A DNA stretch of 64,000 bases from Nostoc commune NIES-4072 (GTDB taxonomy: Bacteria > Cyanobacteriota > Cyanobacteriia > Cyanobacteriales > Nostocaceae): the NCBI RefSeq assembly GCF_003113895.1, contig NZ_BDUD01000001.1, positions 5,063,315 through 5,127,314 on the forward strand, written 5' to 3'. Below the pieces are notes generated by a model. It worked only from the letters and a program-made list of their open reading frames with translations. It did no database searches and was not told the DNA's origin. Below, one piece after another: positions 35,851-45,205 of this stretch. The position numbers and the translations under genes were made by a program. Each line of letters begins with the position of its first letter. Positions within the stretch are counted from its first letter, which is position 1.

Positions 35851-37113
35851 TTATTCCTTGAGCAGCAAATAATATAGTGAACCATTACCGCCTGTGATGC
35901 CAGCGCGATCGCCTGCTAGTTTACCAGACCCCATGAAATAATCTACCCGGCCTGGGCCTTTGATGGCGCTTCCTGTATCTTGGTCAAGTACAAAGCGGCT
36001 GACAGTACGCCTTTCTAGTTTGCCACCACCAGCAGGATAGGGAAATGAGTTGTAAATCAGCGCTAGCGCTCCCGGTGGCATGAGAGACTTATCTGTAGCA
36101 ATGGAACGTTCTGCTGTTACTGGCACATGAATACTACCAGTAGCGGGTCTACCGCCTGTTTCTTGGAAGAAAATAAATCGTTCCCAGCGTGGCAGATAAT
36201 TACTCAACTCCTGAGGCTTTTGTCGGAAGAAAGCAGTCATCCGTGGCATTGTCAATCCTGCCAATGGAAGTTTGCCATCTTTGGCTAGTTCTTTGCCGAT
36301 GCTAGTCCAAGGGTAATCAGTTCCACCTGCATAGCCAACTGACGTTGTTTTGCCATTAGTTAACTTAATTTGGGCAGAACCTTGGATATGTACCATGTAT
36401 GCGTCTAAACGATCGCGGAACCAAAGCAGTTCTAAACCGTGCAATTTACTCTTATTCCCTTTTAAACCATCCTTCCCTTCCAAATCAATTCGTTTTGGGT
36501 GGGGTTTTCGCCATTGGCTAAAATCAGGTGGTAGCCGATAAAGAGGATACTTATATATTGCAGTCCTGACACGGCTGGCGGTGTAAACAGGTTCGTAGTA
36601 AGCAGTGAACTTAACAGTACCTTTGCCATCGTTACCCACAGACTGGTAAAAAACAAACTCTCGGCTGACAGCAGCTTGTAATTGCGCTGCTGACTTAGAA
36701 CTGATAACTAGTTGGCGGAAGCGTAACAAACTTCGGCGGACGCGATCAAGGGTAATTTCCCTCATCGGATAATTTTGATATGCTGCGATCGCCTCATTCT
36801 TTGTTAGGTAAAGAAGACTGTTATCAATGGAAGCCAACAGCGCGTTGCGATCGCCTATTTTACCCCTTTGACCCCAAATTTGCTCATCCCAACCCAAGCA
36901 AGTCTGCTGGAACCTACAATCGCTTCCGATAGCGATTGGTTTTAGGGGTGGCGTTATCTCAGGAGTAATTGGTACTGGCTGAGGTGGAAGATCAGGAGTT
37001 ATGGGTACTGGCAACGGCAGGAAGTTAGGAACCTGAGCAACAGCCGACCAGAGAGGGTTTACAAGGGCAATTCCCAGACTTAAGGAAAGCAAAGCAAAGG
37101 TTTTTCTCATCAT
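35851..37113 (-). CDS. mltA: Membrane-bound lytic murein transglycosylase A
   Basis: A 420-residue secreted peptidoglycan lytic transglycosylase. The signal peptide is at residues 1-26 (FALLSLSLGIALVNPLWSAVA). A proline-rich linker of repeated PVPITP-type units spans 30-58. The MltA barrel domain follows (KFTAYYEPVYTASR, LELLWFRDRLDAYMVHIQGSA) and ends with the 3D domain, whose three Asp include the catalytic one (VLDQDTGSAIKGPGRVDYFMG). It cleaves the MurNAc-GlcNAc bond with 1,6-anhydro product. It starts immediately after the stop of the 84-residue gene (TAA-ATG), so the two form an operon. Confidence 0.94.
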   Translation of the reverse strand: MMRKTFALLSLSLGIALVNPLWSAVAQVPNFLPLPVPITPDLPPQPVPITPEITPPLKPIAIGSDCRFQQTCLGWDEQIWGQRGKIGDRNALLASIDNSLLYLTKNEAIAAYQNYPMREITLDRVRRSLLRFRQLVISSKSAAQLQAAVSREFVFYQSVGNDGKGTVKFTAYYEPVYTASRVRTAIYKYPLYRLPPDFSQWRKPHPKRIDLEGKDGLKGNKSKLHGLELLWFRDRLDAYMVHIQGSAQIKLTNGKTTSVGYAGGTDYPWTSIGKELAKDGKLPLAGLTMPRMTAFFRQKPQELSNYLPRWERFIFFQETGGRPATGSIHVPVTAERSIATDKSLMPPGALALIYNSFPYPAGGGKLERRTVSRFVLDQDTGSAIKGPGRVDYFMGSGKLAGDRAGITGGNGSLYYLLLKE

Positions 37114-37368
37114 TTAGTTGAATCTTTCAACACTAGAACTAAAAACGGGTTCTACCCGGATTGCCACAACTCGGGAAGGTCTTACTACCATATATTCCCC
37201 TTGAATATTTTTGATCGGCACGCTAATAAAGTCATTTGAAGCAGATTTTGGCACAAGTTCGCCGCTATACCACTTCTGAAACTCTTGAATAGTAGGAAAA
37301 CGTACTTCTTCTCGGTGGCCGCTTTCCAATAGGAGGTATACGGCATATTCATTTGGAGTTCTAGCCAT
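37114..37368 (-). CDS. Conserved cyanobacterial small protein
   Basis: An 84-residue soluble protein (MARTPNEYAVYLLLESGHRE..., SVPIKNIQGEYMVVRPSRV). It looks like a small beta-rich domain conserved in cyanobacteria, but I cannot name a family. Its stop codon abuts the mltA start without spacing, so translational coupling to the lytic transglycosylase is certain in layout. A role with cell-wall turnover is possible from this pairing alone. Confidence 0.75.
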   Translation of the reverse strand: MARTPNEYAVYLLLESGHREEVRFPTIQEFQKWYSGELVPKSASNDFISVPIKNIQGEYMVVRPSRVVAIRVEPVFSSSVERFN

Positions 37369-37766
37369 AAGAGTTGAATTATTTAAAAAACATTCAACCC
37401 ATTGTTAACCACGTAACCCCCGAATGAAAAGGGTAAGCATACGGGAGGTTGGAAGTAAGGGGGCAGGGGAGGCAGGGGGAGCAGGGGAGGCACAGGAGAC
37501 AAGGGGACAAGAGGTGAGAACTTGAAACAAGTCTTTCCCCTTGTCCCCAATTCTCCTTGTCCCCAAGTCCTCTTACCCATGCCCAATCCCCAATCCCCAA
37601 TGACTCTTCACTGTAGACGCCTAATCCTTTAACCAGTTCCTGAAAAGTCTAATCCTCAAAAAATCTTCAAATCTCAGCACTACCTACCTACTTTCTATCT
37701 CAAGAAACCTTCCTAAAGCTGGTAGTTGTGCCAAGATTAATTTGAGGACTTAAGGCTTGTGACACA
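37369..37766. other. Intergenic region rich in low-complexity repeats
   Basis: This stretch of about 400 bp lies between divergent genes. From 37455 to 37600 it consists of GGGGAGGCAGGGGGAGCAGG-like and CCCCTTGTCCCC tracts followed by CCCAATCCCCAATCCCCAA, the usual Nostoc filler repeats. Frames through it are artefacts. The right half should contain the promoter of the kinase gene. Confidence 0.7.
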
Positions 37767-39146
37767 ATGTTAGGACAATTATTAGACGGACGTTACCAAG
37801 TTCTCCAGGTCTTAGGTAAAGGTGGATTCGGTCAAACCTACATAGCACAAGACACCCACCGACCAGGATTCCCGAAATGCGTTGTCAAACACCTTAAGCC
37901 CGTCACTCGTAACTCTGAATTTCTCGAAACTGCCAGACGGCTATTTACCAGTGAGGCAGAAACACTAGAAGAATTGGGTTACCATGACCAGATTCCTCGA
38001 CTTTTAGCTTATTTTGAACACAACCAAGAGTTCTTCTTGGTGCAAGAGTTCATTGAAGGGCATACTCTAAAAGCAGAACTGTTTCCCAATCAAGCTTGGA
38101 CAGAAGAGAAAGTAATTCAACTTCTCCAACAGATGTTGGCTATTCTGGAATTTCTTCACAGCCGCAACGTTATCCATCGAGATATTAAGCCGGACAATAT
38201 AATTAGGCGGCAACAAGACGGCAAGCTAGTACTGATTGACTTTGGTGCAGTCAAACAAGTCCAAACTCAACTGCTTACACTTCCAGGGGGCACAGAGGCT
38301 ACTATTGCCATTGGCACTCCAGGATATATGTCTACAGAACAGGGTCAAGGTAAGCCGCGCCCAAACAGCGATATTTATTCCTTGGGCATTATTGCTATTC
38401 AATCGCTGACGGGGTTAAATCCTATAAACTTTGAGGAAGACGTAGATACTGGAGAAATTTATTGGCAGCATCAAGCTAACGTTAGTTCTGAGTTGGCATC
38501 TGTGCTATCTAAGATGGTGCTACACCACTTCAAACAACGCTATCAGTCTGCGGCTGAAGTTCTACAAGTGCTTAAGCATCTCGATACTAAAATAGAAGCG
38601 CAATCACTTCAACAATCATTTTTTACGCAACCGCCTGAAGCTTCACTTTCTCAACAAAACTCAATTAGGTATCCGCATACTTCTATCCTGTCACCGGAAA
38701 ATTACAGTCGCTTGGAAACAATTCTTTTGGAATTTGTCGGCCCCGTTGCCTCAAGATTACTACGACAAGTTGCAGCATCAGCGCCCAACTGTGAAGAATT
38801 AATTAGTCAATTGGGCGTTCATCTTCAAGGAAATCAACAAATTGATTTTAAGAATAAAACAAGGTTTTTACTAGATAAACGTACTTCACTACAAAAACTT
38901 ACTGTTCAATCTGAATTGAAGCAAAATAATTTACCAAACCAAGAACCTCAAATAATCAACGATAGCTTTGTGCATCAGTGCGAACGAGAATTGGCTGATT
39001 TAATTGGGCCAATAGCTAGGTTCTTAGTCCAAAAAGCTGTTAGGTCTTCTGGGCAAAGTTCTCGTGCAGAATTTGTAAATGTTTTAGCATCACAAATTAC
39101 TGAACCTCAAAAAGCTTTGCAATTTCAGGAACGCCTACTTTCTTAA
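37767..39146 (+). CDS. Serine/threonine protein kinase with C-terminal repeat domain
   Basis: A 459-residue Hanks-type kinase. The kinase domain covers about residues 8-275, with glycine loop GKGGFG (17-22), catalytic Lys41, HRD at 137-139 (VIHRDIKPDN), DFG at 158-160 and APE-like region GTPGYMSTEQ. The C-terminal part holds two related helical segments of about 55 residues: LLEFVGPVASRLLRQVAASA at about 318 and LADLIGPIARFLVQKAVRSS at about 410. They may be ligand-binding or dimerisation repeats. There is no transmembrane helix. Next to it are a heme-binding DUF3365-HAMP protein and a PhnD-like lipoprotein, which may form an input pathway. Confidence 0.95.
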   Translation: MLGQLLDGRYQVLQVLGKGGFGQTYIAQDTHRPGFPKCVVKHLKPVTRNSEFLETARRLFTSEAETLEELGYHDQIPRLLAYFEHNQEFFLVQEFIEGHTLKAELFPNQAWTEEKVIQLLQQMLAILEFLHSRNVIHRDIKPDNIIRRQQDGKLVLIDFGAVKQVQTQLLTLPGGTEATIAIGTPGYMSTEQGQGKPRPNSDIYSLGIIAIQSLTGLNPINFEEDVDTGEIYWQHQANVSSELASVLSKMVLHHFKQRYQSAAEVLQVLKHLDTKIEAQSLQQSFFTQPPEASLSQQNSIRYPHTSILSPENYSRLETILLEFVGPVASRLLRQVAASAPNCEELISQLGVHLQGNQQIDFKNKTRFLLDKRTSLQKLTVQSELKQNNLPNQEPQIINDSFVHQCERELADLIGPIARFLVQKAVRSSGQSSRAEFVNVLASQITEPQKALQFQERLLS

Positions 39147-39188
39147 TTTTTTAACCACTGCGTTTTTCTATCCGTAAATTACGAATTA

Positions 39189-40103
39189 TTAGCTCTGGTT
39201 ATTCAGCATTTCCATAGCTATTTTTAAGCTAGCTTTCATCCGATTAAATGCTTCTGCTAAACCACCAATTTCATCTTTGGAGCTTTCTTCAAAATCAGCA
39301 TCCATATCACCAATACTAACTTTTTGAGCTATTTTCTCTATTCTTCTGATGCGCTGAATCACATATTTTTTGATTAAAAAGTTAATTACGAAAACTACGA
39401 TCGCAAAAATCGCAATTAAAAGTCCCATTATCAACATCCAAGTTCGTTTGGCATTGGCAAAAATCTCTTCGGAAGGAACAGAGACTATTTGGGCAGAAAC
39501 AATATCATTTAGCTGCCAGCCAAAACCATTTTCCAAGCCATAAGTTATCAACTGACTTTTAGGAGCTTGATCTGGTGTAGAATGACACCGCAGACATTGC
39601 TGTTGTGTAATCTTAAGTGGTTGTGCAATATAAAATACTTCACTTTCTGACAAGGTGCGAAAGCCTGTAATTTCTAGAGTATTAGGTTCGTTACGAAAAC
39701 GCTCTACAAGTTGAGTTTCAAAATTATCGGCTTTATCTGCTAAATTAGTTGGATTGAGTGTTGCATCTTTATGAAAAAAGTTGCTATATTGCGGGTTTTT
39801 ACGAAAATTTTCAAAAACCTCTTTAGCGGAAAAAGTCGGTATTACTTCAGGGGTGAACGTTGAGTTTAATTCTACTCTCGGTTCTAATAGGGGAACTATA
39901 CGATTTTGTGTATAGTTTCTAACTGCGTTTACCATTTGGATGAGAATCTCGGCTTGGGAAACCACTTCATTTTGCGCCCTTCTCTGAAGTACACTGGATA
40001 AGGCAACGCCACTACCCAAAATACTGACTATGAAAACCAATATTAAAAGTAAGTTAAATTTAGCACCTATTTTTAAGTTCTTTAACGTAATGTTGTTTAA
40101 CAT
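39189..40103 (-). CDS. DUF3365 (Tll0287-like) HAMP protein with c-type heme site
   Basis: A 304-residue membrane sensor-like protein. The first transmembrane helix is at about 17-38. A periplasmic or lumenal DUF3365 domain follows, with a single CxxCH heme c motif (CLRCH, residues 170-174). A second transmembrane helix is at about 222-246, and a HAMP domain at 247-300 ends the protein. There is no kinase or cyclase domain. The thermophilic cyanobacterial protein Tll0287 with the same domain binds heme c. The lone HAMP suggests signalling through a partner, possibly the convergent Ser/Thr kinase 42 bp away. Confidence 0.92.
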   Translation of the reverse strand: MLNNITLKNLKIGAKFNLLLILVFIVSILGSGVALSSVLQRRAQNEVVSQAEILIQMVNAVRNYTQNRIVPLLEPRVELNSTFTPEVIPTFSAKEVFENFRKNPQYSNFFHKDATLNPTNLADKADNFETQLVERFRNEPNTLEITGFRTLSESEVFYIAQPLKITQQQCLRCHSTPDQAPKSQLITYGLENGFGWQLNDIVSAQIVSVPSEEIFANAKRTWMLIMGLLIAIFAIVVFVINFLIKKYVIQRIRRIEKIAQKVSIGDMDADFEESSKDEIGGLAEAFNRMKASLKIAMEMLNNQS

Positions 40104-40284
40104 AACCTAACCAACTAAGGCGATATCTGAGTTTGTCTAATATTTATTTATACCTGTTAGAAATTATCTCAACAATATTTAAATAAATGTTAATTTTTTG
40201 TCGCAATATAACCTATTTAGACAGCAATCAAATCTATCTAAATTAGTCTTGAAACCTAAGTAATTCTCTTAAGCATAATAATTA

Positions 40285-41142
40285 ATGATGTTTTTGCGAT
40301 TTCCCCGTCGTTTCTTTCTGTTTAATCTGCTAGGTTTAACATTTGCCGCTTGTCAATCACCACGGGAGTTTGAAGGCACATTAACTATTGGTGTTATCAA
40401 TTATGGTGGAGGCGACCAAATAATTAATCAATATGCTAAATTTAATAATTACTTGGGCGAGAAGACAAATGCATTAATTCAGCTAGAGCCTGCTTTTAAT
40501 GAAAATAAAGCGGTTGAGCGACTTGAGGCTCGTGCTTGGTCGTTGGTATTTGCTCCACCGGGTTTAGCTGCGATCGCGATCGCACGTCACCAATATGTTC
40601 CTCTGTTTCCTTTAATAGGTATTAGTAATTTGCGTTCAATCTTTGTTGTTCGCAAAGACAATCCAATATCCGAATTAAAACAACTACAAGGTCAAACAAT
40701 TGCTTTAGGTCAGTTAGGTTCAGCAACAGGATATTATTTTCCACTTTACAATCTTTTTGGTACAACACTAGCACAGATTCTATTTGCACCTACGCCTAAA
40801 GCCGCGTTGGAATTGGTCGCTGAGGGAAAAGCGATCGCCTGTGCTGTCTCGGAGGCTGAATTGAGTCTCTACGGTTCACAATTGGGGTCAACCCAATTCC
40901 GCATCCTATTTAAAGACCTTCATTATGTACCCTTGGGTGTAGTCTTAATTGGGCCTAATGTCGAACGTAACCGTCAAGAGTTCATCCGTAAAGTAATGAG
41001 CGATGCGCCTTCAGGTTTAGCTCAAGAAGTAGGGTATGTACCCAATGGACAAGTACCAGATTACAAATACATGATTTCTGTGGTTGATCGGGTCAGTTCT
41101 ATTACTTCCAAGCTGCAAAATAAACCTGTTCGCTTATTTTAA
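40285..41142 (+). CDS. PhnD-like phosphate/phosphonate-type substrate-binding lipoprotein
   Basis: A 285-residue periplasmic binding protein of the PhnD type (PF12974). An N-terminal lipobox is visible (FNLLGLTFAACQ), with Cys near residue 24. The body has the two-lobe binding-protein pattern: LTIGVINYGGGDQIINQY, LVFAPPGLAAIAIA, LGQLGSATGYYFPLYNLFG. No permease or ATPase gene is adjacent, so it is more likely a sensor component than a transporter. It is divergent from the DUF3365-HAMP gene with a shared 180-bp upstream region, which supports joint regulation. Confidence 0.9.
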   Translation: MMFLRFPRRFFLFNLLGLTFAACQSPREFEGTLTIGVINYGGGDQIINQYAKFNNYLGEKTNALIQLEPAFNENKAVERLEARAWSLVFAPPGLAAIAIARHQYVPLFPLIGISNLRSIFVVRKDNPISELKQLQGQTIALGQLGSATGYYFPLYNLFGTTLAQILFAPTPKAALELVAEGKAIACAVSEAELSLYGSQLGSTQFRILFKDLHYVPLGVVLIGPNVERNRQEFIRKVMSDAPSGLAQEVGYVPNGQVPDYKYMISVVDRVSSITSKLQNKPVRLF

Positions 41143-41193
41143 ATACTAATTCAAGGGGATTTTAGAGTAATAGTTAGATAACTTATAAACTGC

Positions 41194-41964
41194 TCAATAA
41201 AACAATTTGAATCGTGCTAGTTGGTTTTGAAGCGTTCCTGTTAGAATTTTATTTAATTCAGTGGTGTCTTGGAATTGCAAAATTTGCTGTGTGGGTAAGT
41301 CGAAGGGAAATTGGCCTTCAAAATCGGGGCGTTGCATCTGCGCTAGTAAAATCTGTTCAGAACGCTTACTTTGGATAGCGTAGCCAATTTCAATACAGAC
41401 ATTAGGGCTAGGAATTACTTGGGGAATTTCTTTACCATCAATACTAGCAATGGGCGTGGTGTCAGCAATAAATAACAAACTCTTACGGATTTTTCGCATG
41501 ATCGTGCGGTTAATCCGTACAGTCGCATCACTGGGACGAGAGGATTCTACTAATGTTAGGGGAAGGCGCGATCGCTTGTTTAAACTGTCCAAACTTTTTC
41601 GCAGTTCTTCTCTTAAAACATTTGTGGCTGCGGCATACTCTGTTTGATACGATAAAAAAATCGTTGGTTCTAACTGAGCCAACAGCGCCTGTTTGGTAAA
41701 ATAAATTTCATGACTAATTAAGTCAATGTTGGCTACGCAATAGCCACCACTACCTTCAATATAAAATTCAATATTTTCTCCTTCCAGATAGCGTCCAAAC
41801 CAAGTTGATTTCCTAACTTCGTCGCTTTCTTCTAAAAAGTCTGCTCGCAATGCCGATCTCAGCAAGCTTTTTTTACTTAAGCGAATGTCTGGCGGACGTT
41901 TTTCCAGTTCTGGAATCGGCTCGTAATCCTGTAGATACCACGCTCTAAGCGCAATAATTGACAT
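41194..41964 (-). CDS. TIR-like / nucleotide-binding domain protein
   Basis: A 256-residue soluble protein. Residues 1-95 have no recognised family. The C-terminal part looks like a TIR-related flavodoxin-type domain: a strand IFLSYQTEYAAATNVLREEL near residue 102, KSLLFIADTTPI near 163, and SPNVCIEIGYAIQSKRSEQI near 185 with a Glu at the position of the TIR-like catalytic acid. This PNVxxExGYA pattern is shared by TIR-like NAD-cleaving effectors of bacterial immune systems. No cyclase or other defence gene is adjacent. NADase activity is inference. It converges with the PhnD-like gene. Confidence 0.6.
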   Translation of the reverse strand: MSIIALRAWYLQDYEPIPELEKRPPDIRLSKKSLLRSALRADFLEESDEVRKSTWFGRYLEGENIEFYIEGSGGYCVANIDLISHEIYFTKQALLAQLEPTIFLSYQTEYAAATNVLREELRKSLDSLNKRSRLPLTLVESSRPSDATVRINRTIMRKIRKSLLFIADTTPIASIDGKEIPQVIPSPNVCIEIGYAIQSKRSEQILLAQMQRPDFEGQFPFDLPTQQILQFQDTTELNKILTGTLQNQLARFKLFY

Positions 41965-42475
41965 AAGGCGCTATTTAAACTATTTTTCACTATTTAACTT
42001 CGTATAATCTTACACTAAGAGGAGTCCCTATCTTAGACTTCTCTTTACACACAACAACACCCGAACCTCTACTCGCTGAACTATTTCCTCTTTATTATTT
42101 ATCATAACCAGGGATGTACTAACTTTCATCGCTTGTGTAAACAAGTTATAAAGACCAGTTACAGCGCCCCCGAATCTTCCATCTTTGAGGAAATAGCAGT
42201 TTTCGTGTTGGGTGTTGGTGTGTTTTGACGAGACAGATTTAAGTTAAACAGCGTCTTTTACCTCTTAATTACATTCCAAATGCAGCTGTTATTATCTGCC
42301 AAGGGAAGCTTTATTAGCTTCTGTTATTAAATTATCACTTCTGGATACTAAGGATTTTTTTTGCAACTAAACTTTACTTTAGTCATTGGTCATTTGTCTT
42401 AGTCAGGGTTTAAATCTCCGTCTGAAATTTCTTTAATTGATTTTGGATTTTGAATTGTTAACGATTCCTCTAGCT
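41965..42475. other. Intergenic region
   Basis: This stretch of 511 bp contains no supported gene and no repeat I could delimit. It contains AT-rich stretches and a TTTGGATTTTGAATT tract near 42440. Confidence 0.5.
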
Positions 42476-45205
42476 TTAGCGATCTATTCTGGCTGGAGGC
42501 GTGACGGGAATTTCAATCCAGAACTCTGTACCTTGGCCAGGTTCTGAAATGCACTCCATTATTCCACCATGTTTTTCAACAATAATCTGATAGCTGATTG
42601 CCAATCCTAGTCCTGTACCCTTACCCACAGGTTTGGTAGTGTAAAATGGGTCAAAAATCCGCCTTTTCACCTCTTCAGTCATCCCAGACCCATTGTCGCT
42701 AATACGAATTAATAGACGAGAGCCGTCTGCTGAGACTCTAGTGGAAATGTGAATAGTGGGCATTTGGTATTGAGCATTCTCCTTGTCCCTCTTACTCCCA
42801 TTCCCCATTAGCGCATCTATGGCATTGCTGATAATATTCATGAATACCTGATTCATTTGACCGGCATAGCATTCCACCCGTGGTATGTTGCCATAGTCTT
42901 TGATGACCTCAATGCCTGGAAATTCACCATTACCTTTGAGCCGATGTTGCAAAATCAACAAGGTGTTGTCAATGCCTTCATGCAGGTCAACACGCTTGTT
43001 TTCAGCCTCATCCAAGCGAGAAAAACTGCGTAACGACAGCACTATTGAGCGGATGCGATCGCTTCCTACTTGCATTGAAGTCATGATTTTTGGGAGGTCT
43101 TCTACCAAAAATTCAAAATCCATTGCTTTGATAGCGGCGCTAATTTCACTATGAGGCTGAGGATAGTGTAACTGGTAGAGACGTAAAATTTCTAGTATTT
43201 TTTCAGTGTAATCACTGGCGTGGCACAGGTTAGCGTAAATAAAGTTAACAGGGTTGTTGATTTCGTGGGCGACACCCGCCACCAACTGTCCTAAACCGGA
43301 CATTTTTTCGGTGTGAATCAATTTTGTCTGTGTTTCTTGGAGTTCATGTAGGGTATGCTCTAACTGGGCGGCTTGATTTCTGGCTTCAGCTTCGGCATTA
43401 CAGGTTTGTTCATAGAGTTGCGCTTGTTGAATCGCGATCGCAGCCTGATCTCCTAACTGTTGCAATAAATCAATTTCTGCATCTTCCCAATTTCTAGGAG
43501 TCTCACACTCATGGGCTATTAATAACCCCCATACTTCGATACCTATATTAATCGGAACTATTAAGGTTGCTTGCACTTGCAGACTCTGTAAAAACTTTCG
43601 ATGACAATCATTTAAAGAAGCTGTCGAAACGTTGCTAATTACCCGGACTCTGCCCTGACTATATAGATGGGTATACTCATCAGGAAAGCAATCGGATGGT
43701 GCATTCATTCCCAAAACTGACTGCCAATTACCATTAATCTCTTCGACAATTACCGATTTCCTCTTCAGTTCAAAAATTACCATCCGGTCTGAGTTTAGCA
43801 GGGCACGGACTTCCCGAACGATGGATTGCAGAGTTGTCTGCAAGTCTAATGTGCGGCGAATATGCTCTGTGACTTGCTTGAGTACCTTGGTAAATAGTAA
43901 TGATTTTTCGAGTTCATAAGTTTGCTCTTGCACCCGCAGTTCTAAGTTGCCATTCAGGGTTTGTACCTGTCTAAACATCTGTTGCTGCTGAATTGCCATT
44001 GAGAAATGATCGTACAAGGCTTGCGCTAATGAGATGTCTTCCGGTTTCCACTGGGCTGATTGCCCCTTTTTTTGCTCTCGCCAAAGCTCAAAGGAAAGCT
44101 GGGGTAACAATTGCCGCCGATTTTTTTCACATCGTCCTGCCCACAAGATTTCCGTTTCAAATTCAGAACGAAAAATGCTTAATACACCGATAAATTTTTC
44201 CCGGTCATGTATGGGAATCACCATAAGTCCGCGAATTTGAGTTGAACGGAATGCTAAAGCTAAAACTCGCAAATGTGGTTCTTTATACAGATCAGTTGTT
44301 GCCCAAATATTACCTTGTTTAAACTCAGCCATCCAGTTTTGCCAGATAGGATGCTGTTCGATAATATTGTTATATAACTCGTAGGGGAGTGTCGGTTGAA
44401 CGCCCCAGGTGTATAGTTCCTGACTCTGTTCAATGTAAAGCCTGCCACCTGTTCCATTGAAGGCGGTAATAACTTCTTCTAGCGCCCCCTGCAATTGGAC
44501 TGTTGGCAGTTTATGTAATAGTGTGGTTACTCGGTTAATAGTAGCTTCTCGCTCTTGCTTGGTGCGAGCTGCGGTGAGTAGATTACTTTGAGCGATCGCT
44601 ATTGCTACTTGGTCAGCTACTTGCTGCAATACTTTTAGTTCCTGCTTGGAAATTTTTCGCGGTTTACTGTGATGAGATACCAACAATCCCCACAATTTAG
44701 GCTTTGCCGATTCTTCTTGTAGATCGCAATCTAAAATTGGTACTATCAACGAAGACTGCACACCCATTGCCTTTAAGTATTGAATATGGCACGGGTCTAC
44801 CTGCCGATAGTGGATATTAGTTCGTAGAAGTTTACCAGTTTCTTTTGACTGTAGAGGCGATAGCCCGATCTTCCCGTTTGCCACATCCACGATCGAACGT
44901 TGCCCTACTAACAAAAACATCTCCCTAGCTTCTTGTGGAATATCATCAGCTGGGAAGCGCTGCCCCAATAAGGATGGCAGACGCTGCTCATGGATAGATT
45001 CAGCAATAACTTCACCGCTACCATCGCTATCAAAACGATACACTTTTACCCGATCTGCACCCAAAAATAAACGGACTTGGCTAACGGTAGTCGTTAATAT
45101 GTCTTGGAGGTCGAGCGATCGCCTGATCTGGTTTATCATCTGGTGCAGTAAACTTTCTTGATCTAAGCTTTGCTGCAACCCGTTTGGTTTATGGGTAAAT
45201 GTCAT
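42476..45205 (-). CDS. Knotless phytochrome-type (Cph2-like) histidine kinase with an extra cyanobacteriochrome-like GAF
   Basis: A 909-residue photoreceptor-like kinase. GAF1 (about 25-210) has the phytochrome motif RFPADDIP (83-90) and the bilin-attachment dipeptide Cys139-His140 (VDPCHIQYLKAMGV). A PHY-like domain (about 220-410) has tongue elements around Trp355 (ILWAGR) and LSFELWREQKKGQS. GAF2 (about 440-600) resembles a cyanobacteriochrome GAF, with DCFPDEY and Cys534-His535 (NDCHRKFL). HisKA follows with His647 (VAGVAHEINNPVNF), then HATPase boxes ISDNGSGMTEEV and GTGLGLAISYQII. There is no N-terminal PAS, so it is a group II, Cph2-type layout. Two bilin sites are predicted; binding is inferred. 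Confidence 0.88.
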   Translation of the reverse strand: MTFTHKPNGLQQSLDQESLLHQMINQIRRSLDLQDILTTTVSQVRLFLGADRVKVYRFDSDGSGEVIAESIHEQRLPSLLGQRFPADDIPQEAREMFLLVGQRSIVDVANGKIGLSPLQSKETGKLLRTNIHYRQVDPCHIQYLKAMGVQSSLIVPILDCDLQEESAKPKLWGLLVSHHSKPRKISKQELKVLQQVADQVAIAIAQSNLLTAARTKQEREATINRVTTLLHKLPTVQLQGALEEVITAFNGTGGRLYIEQSQELYTWGVQPTLPYELYNNIIEQHPIWQNWMAEFKQGNIWATTDLYKEPHLRVLALAFRSTQIRGLMVIPIHDREKFIGVLSIFRSEFETEILWAGRCEKNRRQLLPQLSFELWREQKKGQSAQWKPEDISLAQALYDHFSMAIQQQQMFRQVQTLNGNLELRVQEQTYELEKSLLFTKVLKQVTEHIRRTLDLQTTLQSIVREVRALLNSDRMVIFELKRKSVIVEEINGNWQSVLGMNAPSDCFPDEYTHLYSQGRVRVISNVSTASLNDCHRKFLQSLQVQATLIVPINIGIEVWGLLIAHECETPRNWEDAEIDLLQQLGDQAAIAIQQAQLYEQTCNAEAEARNQAAQLEHTLHELQETQTKLIHTEKMSGLGQLVAGVAHEINNPVNFIYANLCHASDYTEKILEILRLYQLHYPQPHSEISAAIKAMDFEFLVEDLPKIMTSMQVGSDRIRSIVLSLRSFSRLDEAENKRVDLHEGIDNTLLILQHRLKGNGEFPGIEVIKDYGNIPRVECYAGQMNQVFMNIISNAIDALMGNGSKRDKENAQYQMPTIHISTRVSADGSRLLIRISDNGSGMTEEVKRRIFDPFYTTKPVGKGTGLGLAISYQIIVEKHGGIMECISEPGQGTEFWIEIPVTPPARIDR

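Noticed and set aside
37383..37600. Two overlapping minus-strand frames of about 67 codons
   Set aside because: They are translations of GGGGAGGCAGG and CCAATCCCCAA filler repeats.
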